Positions 1-6,566 of a DNA stretch of 8,997 bases are shown here, in pieces. The DNA comes from Bacteroidia bacterium (GTDB lineage Bacteria > Bacteroidota > Bacteroidia > AKYH767-A > OLB10): the NCBI GenBank assembly GCA_025450095.1, contig JANWID010000359.1:1-8997 (forward strand), written 5' to 3'. The translations under genes and the position numbers were made by a program. Under the pieces are notes generated by a model. The model was given only the letters and a program-made list of their open reading frames with translations. It did no database searches and was not told where the DNA came from. The stretch's first letter is position 1. Each line of letters opens with the position of its first letter.

Positions 1-1961
1 AATCCGGCAAAACCGTTGATACACTTTTCCGTTCGGAAGTTCTTAAAAAAACTGACAAGACCACTGACATTTCTGACTACCAGATGAGTGATGATGAATC
101 CATGATCCTGATTGCTACAGAGACTGAATCGATTTACAGGCACTCAACCCGATCGACACATTACATTTACAACATCAAGTCAAAATCGGTTACACCGGTT
201 TCGATGAATGGCAAACAGATGTATGCAACTTTTTCTCCCAATGGAAAACAAGTTGCTTTTGTACGTGACAATAACCTTTACATAAAAGAACTTTCATCCG
301 GGAACGAACGCCCCGTTACCACTGATGGGAAAAAAAATGAGATCATTAATGGTGCGACAGACTGGGTTTATGAAGAAGAATTCTCATTCGATCGTGGTTA
401 CCAATGGGCACCCGATGGAGATCATATCGCATTTTACCGGTTCGATGAAAGCCGTGTAAAAGAATTTAATCTTACGTATTATGGTACACTTTACCCGAAG
501 GAAGAGAAATATAAATATCCCAAGGCTGGTGAAGATAATGCTACGGTTGAGATTTTTATTTATGGTATCACTTCAATGAAAACAGTAAAAGCTGATGTGA
601 ATAAAGAAGCGGATCAGTACATTCCACGAATTATTTGGACAGCCGACGCGTCGAAGCTTTGTGTGATGCGGATGAACCGGCTTCAGAACCTGCTTGAACT
701 TTATTCCTGTGATGCAACTACGGGAAAAGCTACCATGTTCTTTAACGAAACAAACCCGGCTTATATCGAAGTCCACGACAACTTTACATTTGCTTCGAAC
801 AACAAAGAATTCATCTGGACCAGCACCCGGGATGGCTATGAGCATATATACCTATACGATATGTCCGGGAAACTGATTAAACAGGTAACAACAGGCAAAT
901 GGGATTTGATGGAATATTATGGTTATGACGAAAAAACGGGAACTGTATATTACCAGACAGCGATGAAGGAACCATATGAAAAGCAGGTTTATGCCACAAC
1001 TGTAAAAGGAGTCACCAAAGAGCTTAGTACTGCCAAAGGAACCAATACTGCTACTTTCAGTAAAAATTTCAATTACTATTTTATTACAAACTCTACTGCT
1101 GACCGTCCGTTTACCGTAACGTTATATAATAAAAATGGAAAACAGGTACGGGTGCTGAACGATAATAGTGAAGTTGTAAAGGCTATGTCAAAGTATAAGC
1201 TCTCGAAAGTTGAGTTCTTTTCATTTAATACAACAGAAGGAATTAATTTGTATGGCTGGATGATCAAGCCTCCTGATTTCAATCCTTCAAAAAAATACCC
1301 GGTCATTCAATTTATGTATGGCGGACCTAACAGCCAGACTGTAATAAATGAATGGACAGGCAGCAATTCTTTCTGGTTCCAGATGCTTGCACAGAAAGGT
1401 TACATAATTGTTTCTGTTGATAACCGTGGTACCGGTGCCCGTGGCGAAGCATTCAACAAGTGTACTTATAAGCAGCTTGGACATTTTGAAACCATCGATC
1501 AGATAGAAGTGGCCAAATGGCTGGGTAAACAAACGTATGTGGATGCATCACGTATCGGAGCCTGGGGATGGAGCTATGGAGGTTACATGACTTCACTGCT
1601 GATGACCAAAGGGGCGGACTATTTTAAAGTAGGTGTAGCTGTTGCCCCGGTAACAAACTGGAAATTCTATGATACAATTTATACAGAACGATATCTTCAA
1701 ACTCCCCAGTTGAATCCTTCCGGATACGATGATAATTCACCGATTAATTTTACCAGCCTGATGAAAGGTAAGTTTTTATTAATTCATGGAAGCGCCGATG
1801 ACAATGTACACATGCAGAATTCCATGGAGTTTGTTACATCCCTGGTAAAAGAAAACAAACAATTCGAATCCTTTTACTACCCAAATAAAGCTCATGGTAT
1901 TAGCGGTGTTCGTCTGCATTTATATAATAAGATGACGGATTTCTTTTTGAACAATCTTTAA
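1..1961 (+). CDS. Dipeptidyl peptidase IV (S9B serine peptidase), 5'-truncated by the window edge
   Basis: This peptidase removes X-Pro or X-Ala dipeptides from peptide N-termini. In Bacteroidota such enzymes are normally exported to the periplasm or outer surface. The frame is already open at position 3 and encodes family-like sequence (GKTVDTLFRSEVL) before the first ATG at 84, so that ATG is internal and the true start lies outside the window. About 652 residues are present, against roughly 720-740 in bacterial relatives, so the signal peptide and first propeller strands are missing. The N-terminal two thirds is the beta-propeller. It carries the substrate-amine-binding Glu motif DWVYEEEF (codons around 360-383). 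The C-terminal alpha/beta hydrolase has the nucleophile motif GWSYGGY (Ser codon 1572-1574), the acid in HGSADDNVH (first Asp, codon 1797-1799) and the His in KAHGI (codon 1893-1895). The Tyr-containing DTIYTERYL stretch typical of the family follows the nucleophile. The catalytic triad is complete, so the enzyme is probably active. The next gene on the same strand starts 67 bp downstream, and no clear terminator lies between them. Confidence 0.93.
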   Translation, partial: SGKTVDTLFRSEVLKKTDKTTDISDYQMSDDESMILIATETESIYRHSTRSTHYIYNIKSKSVTPVSMNGKQMYATFSPNGKQVAFVRDNNLYIKELSSGNERPVTTDGKKNEIINGATDWVYEEEFSFDRGYQWAPDGDHIAFYRFDESRVKEFNLTYYGTLYPKEEKYKYPKAGEDNATVEIFIYGITSMKTVKADVNKEADQYIPRIIWTADASKLCVMRMNRLQNLLELYSCDATTGKATMFFNETNPAYIEVHDNFTFASNNKEFIWTSTRDGYEHIYLYDMSGKLIKQVTTGKWDLMEYYGYDEKTGTVYYQTAMKEPYEKQVYATTVKGVTKELSTAKGTNTATFSKNFNYYFITNSTADRPFTVTLYNKNGKQVRVLNDNSEVVKAMSKYKLSKVEFFSFNTTEGINLYGWMIKPPDFNPSKKYPVIQFMYGGPNSQTVINEWTGSNSFWFQMLAQKGYIIVSVDNRGTGARGEAFNKCTYKQLGHFETIDQIEVAKWLGKQTYVDASRIGAWGWSYGGYMTSLLMTKGADYFKVGVAVAPVTNWKFYDTIYTERYLQTPQLNPSGYDDNSPINFTSLMKGKFLLIHGSADDNVHMQNSMEFVTSLVKENKQFESFYYPNKAHGISGVRLHLYNKMTDFFLNNL

Positions 1962-2028
1962 AATATTTTGTATAAGTATATACCTGCGGTCAGTTATTTG
2001 CGGCGTAAATTCCTTTGGTTGGCTTACA

Positions 2029-2379
2029 ATGAAGTGGATTGAAATCAAAACATCTCAGGATGCCGAAGCTTTGAAAATTTCTTCGTTAAGCCATCCTGGT
2101 GCATATAATATTATTTTCAAGAACAGTACACGATGTGGTACCAGCCGGATGGCCCGATCCATGTTTGAGTCTGACTGGCTTTCAGATATTCCGGTTTATC
2201 TCGTTAATGTTATTGAACATCGCGAAGCATCAGATAATATTGCAATTTCATATGGAGTGAAACACGAATCACCGCAGGTACTTGTGATCCGTAATGGAAA
2301 ATGCATCTATCATAATTCCCATTCAGGAATAAATGCTCATCATATCTTAAAAATCACCTTATCAGAACCACTTCGTTGA
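2029..2379 (+). CDS. ytxJ: YtxJ-type monothiol bacilliredoxin-like protein (bacillithiol system redox-active protein)
   Basis: This 116-residue protein has a thioredoxin-like fold and no signal peptide, so it is cytoplasmic. It matches the YtxJ/BrxC family, which is associated with bacillithiol and is thought to reduce or exchange bacillithiol mixed disulfides. The active-site region reads FKNSTRCGTSRMA, with a single Cys36 after STR. No second Cys sits at the CxxC position, which gives a monothiol arrangement. The family's VKHESPQVLVI segment follows, with Pro82 at the cis-Pro position of the fold. A second cysteine, Cys92 in NGKCIYH, lies near the C-terminus and could be a resolving or incidental thiol. 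The ATG at 2029 is preferred because the fold begins immediately after it, but no strong ribosome binding site precedes it. The 3' end overlaps the convergent DUF853 gene by 18 bp. The bacillithiol synthesis gene bshC lies about 1.6 kb away, which supports the assignment. The family call is firm; the exact substrate is inferred. Confidence 0.85.
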   Translation: MKWIEIKTSQDAEALKISSLSHPGAYNIIFKNSTRCGTSRMARSMFESDWLSDIPVYLVNVIEHREASDNIAISYGVKHESPQVLVIRNGKCIYHNSHSGINAHHILKITLSEPLR

Positions 2380-3903
2380 ATTCCTTTTCCAGTTTCCGCT
2401 TTTAACACCGAGCATTCCCAACAGTCCCCGAGTAAGTTCCCGTGTTACGGTGCGCATTACCTGTCGTCCGGCAGTACTATCGGCCATTTCTTCCAGGATA
2501 TTTTTTTCAGTTAATTCCGGACCAGGTTTCCGTACAGACTTATCTTCAATCGGCATGCCCTCCAGTTTTTCTGTCAGAATTTCACAGGCGCTTCGACGAT
2601 CAATGTCTTCATTGTATTTTGTAGCGAGTTGAGAGCCCGAACAAACTTTTTCCAGTTCTTCAGCTGTGAGTATTCCCATACGCGTACCCGGAGCACACAG
2701 CAGCGTATGTACAAGAGGAGTCGGAATTCCTTTTTCGTCCAGGACAGTAATTAATGCTTCACCAATACCAGTAGTAGTAAGAAGTTCTTCTACATCGTAA
2801 AATTCCGAATCTGGATAATTTTGAACGACCGACTTAATTTGTTTTCTATCCATTGCTGTAAAAGCCCTTAGCGCATGCTGAATTTTTAAACCCAGTTGTG
2901 ATAAAATAACAGGCGGGATATCGGTTGGCTGCTGTGTAATGAAAAACACTCCAACTCCTTTTGAGCGGATCAGACGGATTATTGTTTCCAGTTGCTCAAG
3001 TAAAATTTTTGAAGCATCCTTGAAAATAAGATGTGCTTCATCAATGAACAATACCAGTTTGGGCCGGTCCATGTCACCTGCTTCGGGGAAGGTTGCATAA
3101 ACTTCACCCAACAAGTTTAACATGAATGTAGAAAATAATTTTGGGCGGTCCTGTATATCGGTAAGTCGGAGAATATTTTGATAACCCCATCCGCTGTTGT
3201 CTGTCCTACGGAACTCAGAGATATCAAATGAGAACTCCCCAAAAAAACGATCGGCATCCTGTTGTTCAATTTCTACCAGCTTTCGCATGATGGTAGCTGT
3301 AGTGGTGGTGCTGATCCTCCCATATTCCTTTTCAATTTCAGCACGACCTTCACCGGTCAGAAACTGAAGTGCTTTCCTGAAATCTGCCAGGTCGAGCAAT
3401 AACAGTTTATTATCATCACAATATTTGAAAACCATACTCACAACTCCGGATTGCGTGTCATTTAACCCAAGGATTTTTGAAAACAACACCGGTCCGAATT
3501 CAATTACAGTTGCACGAAGTCTTGTTCCGGTTTCACCGGATATTGTCAGAAACTCAACCGGAAGCTTTCTGCTTTCCCATGGAATTCCCAACTTGTTATG
3601 ACGCTCTTCAATGGATCCGTTTTTTTCTCCTTCTGCTGCCAGGCCGCTCAGGTCTCCTTTAATATCCATCAAAACCGACGGGATTCCTTTCATGGAAAGA
3701 AGTTCTGCAATAAGCTGTAATGTCTTGGTCTTTCCCGTGCCGGTTGCTCCAGCAATCAAACCATGGCGGTTGAGGGTCTTCAGGGGAATTTTAATTTGAG
3801 CATTGGTGTCGCATTTTCCTTCGTGCAAAGCACATCCCAGCAAAACCGATTCTCCACTTGTCGCATATCCCCGGTTAATCGTTTCCGTAAATTTTGAATT
3901 CAT
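2362..3903 (-). CDS. HerA-like DUF853 family ATPase (YjgR-type)
   Basis: This 513-residue protein resembles the DUF853 / HerA-helicase-like ATPases, such as E. coli YjgR (about 500 residues), whose cellular function is not established. It has a RecA/FtsK-type P-loop core. The Walker A motif GATGTGKT is at residues 52-59, and Walker B LVLFIDEAH is at 283-291 with a catalytic Glu. A sensor-like strand FFITQQPTDIP is at about 320-330. The short basic C-terminal tail after a TRELTRGLLGMLG helix is also family-typical. No signal peptide or membrane segment is visible, so it is probably cytoplasmic. The ATG at 3903 has an AAGGA ribosome binding site six bases upstream (plus-strand 3910-3914), better than most starts in this window. 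It lies 44 bp downstream of the bshC stop on the same strand and may share its transcript. Its stop lies inside the convergent ytxJ-like gene. HerA homologues paired with NurA act in DNA end processing, but no nurA is seen here, so that role is not supported. Confidence 0.88.
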   Translation of the reverse strand: MNSKFTETINRGYATSGESVLLGCALHEGKCDTNAQIKIPLKTLNRHGLIAGATGTGKTKTLQLIAELLSMKGIPSVLMDIKGDLSGLAAEGEKNGSIEERHNKLGIPWESRKLPVEFLTISGETGTRLRATVIEFGPVLFSKILGLNDTQSGVVSMVFKYCDDNKLLLLDLADFRKALQFLTGEGRAEIEKEYGRISTTTTATIMRKLVEIEQQDADRFFGEFSFDISEFRRTDNSGWGYQNILRLTDIQDRPKLFSTFMLNLLGEVYATFPEAGDMDRPKLVLFIDEAHLIFKDASKILLEQLETIIRLIRSKGVGVFFITQQPTDIPPVILSQLGLKIQHALRAFTAMDRKQIKSVVQNYPDSEFYDVEELLTTTGIGEALITVLDEKGIPTPLVHTLLCAPGTRMGILTAEELEKVCSGSQLATKYNEDIDRRSACEILTEKLEGMPIEDKSVRKPGPELTEKNILEEMADSTAGRQVMRTVTRELTRGLLGMLGVKSGNWKRNSTKWF

Positions 3904-3947
3904 GATTTTTCCTTTTAAAGGGACGGAAATTTAAGATCCGTTATCAA

Positions 3948-5546
3948 TTAAAAATCCGATAATACGATAAATTGCTTTTCGAAGGGATCAACCTGATCGT
4001 ATATCTCATCCAGGAAGTTCGCTCCGTAACGACAGGAATAGGTAAGCAAATTTTCATGTCGTTCCTGCAACCCTCCTCCCGGAAAAAGCTTTTCCTTAAA
4101 ATTTTTCACCTGACTCACCAGGGTTTCATTTTTTCGCTTTAAGGCACGTCGCGCCTTTTCTTCGAGGCTGGCCAGACTATTTAGCATTCTCTGCTTCTCG
4201 GCTTCAATACCTGATACCAGCGAAGCATCCAGTGACATCCAGTCCTTACCAAGCTTTTCAAATTCCCTGCTGATTAAAACAGCAATGGATTCCGTGCCGA
4301 CATGGACCTCGCTGGATTTTTCCAGAACTTTCAGTAACATGTAATCGGTACTCAGAAATAATTCCTGTTGGGTAATACCAAGTTTTTTTGCCTTTTCACT
4401 GAGTGATTGCGGAACAAGCAGCATACAGTTACGTGGAATGAAAACCGGAAATGGTACTTCCAACGCCTTGAAGGTATCTTTAAATTGCAGCCAGTAATTC
4501 AATTCTCCAGGACCACCGGTATAGGCCAGGTTGGGAAGTATTTTTTCCTGGTAAACCGGACGCAGCACTACATTCGGGCTGAAATTTTCAGGATGCGATT
4601 CCAGCTCAATGAGAATTTCCTTTTCAGAAAATCTCAATTCTGTATTCAGTACCACATAAGTTCCGTCAGGCTGCTTTTCAATCCGGTTACGCGCATTTTT
4701 TCCCAGGTAAAACAGGTTAATTTCCCTGGGTTGTACCTGGATTTTATGAATTTTTGAAAGTCGCCCTGAAGTTTGCATAACTTCCTTATAAGCCGTATGT
4801 AATTTTAAATCGTCACGCATTTCTTTAATGAAAAGTCGTTTCAGAGATGCATCATCTCCATCAACGATCACCAGGCTGTATTTACTGAAAAGCTCATGCA
4901 TGATGCTGCGTGTAGCCTCAGCCAGGTTCGATGAATCAAGGTATGCCTGTTTAAATATTGAAATGCAATCCGCGTTTTCTCCTGATAGTAATTCTGCTTC
5001 TTTGATCACCTGTTCCATACCTCCCAGGTCCATCCGGCCAACGGCACCTGCAGGTTCACGGTTCCATGCTACTTTTTTTCCATAGAGATGAATGTGGTTG
5101 ATTTCTTCAAAATCGTGATCCTCCGAAGCCATCCAGAAAACAGGAACAAATGTAAAGGATGGATATTTTTCTGCAAGCACCCGGGAAAGCTTTATTGTAG
5201 TAAGGATTTTATATATGGCAAAGAGAGGACCAGTGAAAATATTTAGTTGGTGTCCTGTGGTAACGGTGAAGCAATTTTCATTCCCCAGTAGGGAAATTGA
5301 TTTTTTAACATTATCCACACCGTTAGAAGTTGTCGAAAATATGGGGGAATACTGTTTCATGATGGCATCAACCAATACCTGTCGATTACATGAAAATTTT
5401 TTGCGGGTTTCAATTGCCTGAAGAAATGAATCTGGTTCAGGGCGGTATTCATAAAACGGTTGAAGCGGTTCCGAACCTTCCAGGTAGTCACTGATCAGGT
5501 TTGAAAAATGGTGAATTTCGGAAAATGGGACCAGTGTTTTATTCAT
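3948..5546 (-). CDS. bshC: Bacillithiol biosynthesis cysteine-adding enzyme BshC
   Basis: BshC catalyses the last step of bacillithiol synthesis, the addition of cysteine to glucosaminyl-malate, in the cytoplasm. The 532-residue product has the expected family length. Recognisable features are TTGHQLNIFTGPLFAIYK (from about residue 96), FWMASEDHDFEEINH (137-151) in the Rossmann-like core, and a charged coiled-coil (about 444-488). The coiled-coil leads into LFPGGGLQERHENLL, the conserved C-terminal signature. The frame stays open to a TTG at 5615, which would add 23 residues and overlap the preceding stop. The ATG at 5546 is preferred because it gives the family-type start MNKTLVPFSEIHHFSNL. 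It also has a GGAAAG motif seven bases upstream and leaves a normal 46-bp intergenic gap. The gene follows the LytTR regulator and precedes the DUF853 ATPase on the same strand. The other pathway genes, bshA and bshB, are not in this window. Confidence 0.95.
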   Translation of the reverse strand: MNKTLVPFSEIHHFSNLISDYLEGSEPLQPFYEYRPEPDSFLQAIETRKKFSCNRQVLVDAIMKQYSPIFSTTSNGVDNVKKSISLLGNENCFTVTTGHQLNIFTGPLFAIYKILTTIKLSRVLAEKYPSFTFVPVFWMASEDHDFEEINHIHLYGKKVAWNREPAGAVGRMDLGGMEQVIKEAELLSGENADCISIFKQAYLDSSNLAEATRSIMHELFSKYSLVIVDGDDASLKRLFIKEMRDDLKLHTAYKEVMQTSGRLSKIHKIQVQPREINLFYLGKNARNRIEKQPDGTYVVLNTELRFSEKEILIELESHPENFSPNVVLRPVYQEKILPNLAYTGGPGELNYWLQFKDTFKALEVPFPVFIPRNCMLLVPQSLSEKAKKLGITQQELFLSTDYMLLKVLEKSSEVHVGTESIAVLISREFEKLGKDWMSLDASLVSGIEAEKQRMLNSLASLEEKARRALKRKNETLVSQVKNFKEKLFPGGGLQERHENLLTYSCRYGANFLDEIYDQVDPFEKQFIVLSDF

Positions 5547-5560
5547 GAGTCTGCTTTCCG

Positions 5561-5568
5561 CAAAGATA
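5561..5568 (-). promoter_or_regulatory. Candidate Bacteroidota-type -7 element upstream of bshC
   Basis: On the minus strand these bases read TATCTTTG, a perfect match to the TAnnTTTG -7 consensus of the Bacteroidota primary sigma factor. It ends 14 bases before the preferred bshC ATG, so the 5' leader would be only about 10 bases long. No TTTG -33 box is present at the expected distance; that position is occupied by a palindrome. An eight-base degenerate motif can arise by chance, so this is tentative. Confidence 0.35.
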
Positions 5569-5579
5569 TGGGAAGCGCC

Positions 5580-5596
5580 CTGAAAAAGTTTTTCAG
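5580..5596. repeat. Perfect 17-bp palindrome between the LytTR gene and bshC
   Basis: The bases read CTGAAAAAGTTTTTCAG: two 8-bp arms around one central base. After one mismatched pair, two further pairs (5577-5578 with 5598-5599) extend the symmetry. It spans the stop codon of the LytTR gene (5593-5595). It sits where the -33 region of the candidate bshC promoter would fall. A one-base spacer and AT-rich arms make a poor RNA terminator, so an operator is one option, but no binding protein is known from the sequence. Confidence 0.5.
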
Positions 5597-6477
5597 AGCT
5601 GGCGCAACCGCGCAATCAGTTCCCGGACAACGGGTGCGTTTCGCATAGCTACAGGAATTGTTTCATCAATGCTGTCGAATATCAGCCGGAAACCCTGGGC
5701 ATTTCCCTTTACCTGTTTCACTTTTCGGATATTGGCCAGAAATGCCCGGTGAACGCGGGCAACATACCCGGTCGTGTTCATCTCCTCAAGCCGTTTCAGC
5801 GAACTGCGCATCAGGGCTCTTCTGACTATGGCATTTTCCACATAAACGATATCTGTATAGTTATCGGCAGACTCGGCGTATAAAAACTGGTCGGCTACCA
5901 GCCTCAGGGTATCTTGGTCGTTATCTGAATTGAAAACAATGGGGGTGTCCTGAAACTCTTGTTTTACCGGCATCTTCAGAAGCTCATTAATTTCCATTGC
6001 GATCCTCAGATTCTTTGAGAGCAAGCCTGCCCTGCGGATCAAGGTAATAACTGCAACGGGGATAATGGAAATTGCAATGGTGTAAAGTTGAAACATAACC
6101 AGCATGGTACCGCTAAGCATTGTAAAACCCAGCAATCTGCTATACAGCAAATTCCCCAGGCCAATCAGCACGATAACGATAACCGTCCATACAATATGCT
6201 TTGCAGCATTCCAATACTGATCATCGAAGAAGCGCGGAAAAGCAGGTTTCACTATCCGGTCGGCAAGAATGCAAATGATCATGGTTACCAGTCCATAACC
6301 TGCATATACCGGGATAAGTTTTAATATAGGCAGACTTATATTAGCCAGACCAAATGGCTTAAACAGGATCAGGAATGCGGTAACTAAAATGCTTATGATA
6401 AGATTATATAGAAAAAGTACTTTCCGGTTATCCTCCAGTGGAAACGGGTCAAAAAAGATTCCGGTCAGTTGCTGCAT
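5593..6477 (-). CDS. Membrane-anchored LytTR DNA-binding transcriptional regulator
   Basis: This 294-residue protein joins an N-terminal membrane region to a C-terminal LytTR DNA-binding domain. Hydrophobic segments lie at about residues 19-39, 52-72, 95-115 and 121-147, giving four likely transmembrane helices. A linker of about 40 residues follows. The LytTR domain covers about 192-291, with the recognisable FLYAESADNYTDIVY, the RSSLKRLEEM helix, and ARVHRAFLANIRKVKQV with its basic contact residues. No receiver or histidine kinase domain is present, so this is not a standard response regulator. In Bacteroidota, LytTR proteins with four N-terminal helices are common and their signals are largely unknown. 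The ATG at 6477 starts just before the first helix and has no clear Shine-Dalgarno sequence. It lies 89 bp after rimO and 46 bp before bshC, all on the same strand. LytTR regulators often control adjacent genes, so bshC is a possible target, but that is inference. Confidence 0.88.
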   Translation of the reverse strand: MQQLTGIFFDPFPLEDNRKVLFLYNLIISILVTAFLILFKPFGLANISLPILKLIPVYAGYGLVTMIICILADRIVKPAFPRFFDDQYWNAAKHIVWTVIVIVLIGLGNLLYSRLLGFTMLSGTMLVMFQLYTIAISIIPVAVITLIRRAGLLSKNLRIAMEINELLKMPVKQEFQDTPIVFNSDNDQDTLRLVADQFLYAESADNYTDIVYVENAIVRRALMRSSLKRLEEMNTTGYVARVHRAFLANIRKVKQVKGNAQGFRLIFDSIDETIPVAMRNAPVVRELIARLRQL

Positions 6478-6520
6478 AATGGGAAGGGCAATTTACAAAA
6501 AAAGGAATAGGTTTTTTACC

Positions 6521-6549
6521 AGCCCTGATTCGAATCCTGCCATCAGGCT
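6521..6549. repeat. Imperfect inverted repeat in the rimO-LytTR gene gap
   Basis: AGCC-C-TGAT at 6521-6529 pairs with ATCAGGCT at 6542-6549, giving an 8-bp stem with one bulged base and a 12-base loop. The loop side contains a separate perfect 10-bp palindrome, GATTCGAATC, at 6527-6536, which competes with the larger fold. It begins 17 bases after the rimO stop on the minus strand. No T-tract follows in that direction, so it is not a canonical intrinsic terminator. The rest of the 89-bp gap (6478-6566) holds an A/T-rich tract and no recognised promoter. Confidence 0.35.
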
Positions 6550-6566
6550 ATAGTAACTTTGAAAAT

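Noticed and set aside
84..86. ATG at 84 as the start of the dipeptidyl peptidase.
   Set aside because: The same frame upstream is open to the window edge and encodes family-like residues, so this methionine is internal.
573..845. Open frames opposite or out of frame with the peptidase, and similar ones within the DUF853, bshC, LytTR and rimO genes.
   Set aside because: They lie wholly inside well-supported genes, have no recognisable domains, and read as shadows of the true frames.
1970..1983. Small inverted repeat GTATA-AGTA-TATAC after the peptidase gene as a terminator.
   Set aside because: Five A/T-rich pairs and no T-run on the plus strand; not stable enough to support.
1967..2000. TTTG at 1967-1970 and GTTATTTG at 1993-2000 as a promoter for the ytxJ-like gene.
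   Set aside because: The spacing of 22 bases is acceptable, but the TA of the TAnnTTTG element is missing, so only the TTTG part matches. Too weak to call.
2362..3903. A HerA-NurA DNA-end-processing or defence system built on the HerA-like ATPase.
   Set aside because: No NurA, SIR2 or other nuclease partner is adjacent. The neighbours are bacillithiol genes, and the protein fits the DUF853 (YjgR) branch.
5547..5615. A 23-residue N-terminal extension of BshC starting at TTG 5615.
   Set aside because: It would overlap the preceding gene by 23 bp and adds sequence unlike the family. The ATG at 5546 has a plausible ribosome binding site and a family-type N-terminus.
6526..6541. A tRNA T-arm-like string (TTCGAAT flanked by short sequences), which could suggest a tRNA gene or an attachment-site remnant.
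   Set aside because: The flanking bases do not form the five-pair T stem on either strand, and there is no matching acceptor stem, anticodon arm or integrase gene. Chance similarity is more likely.
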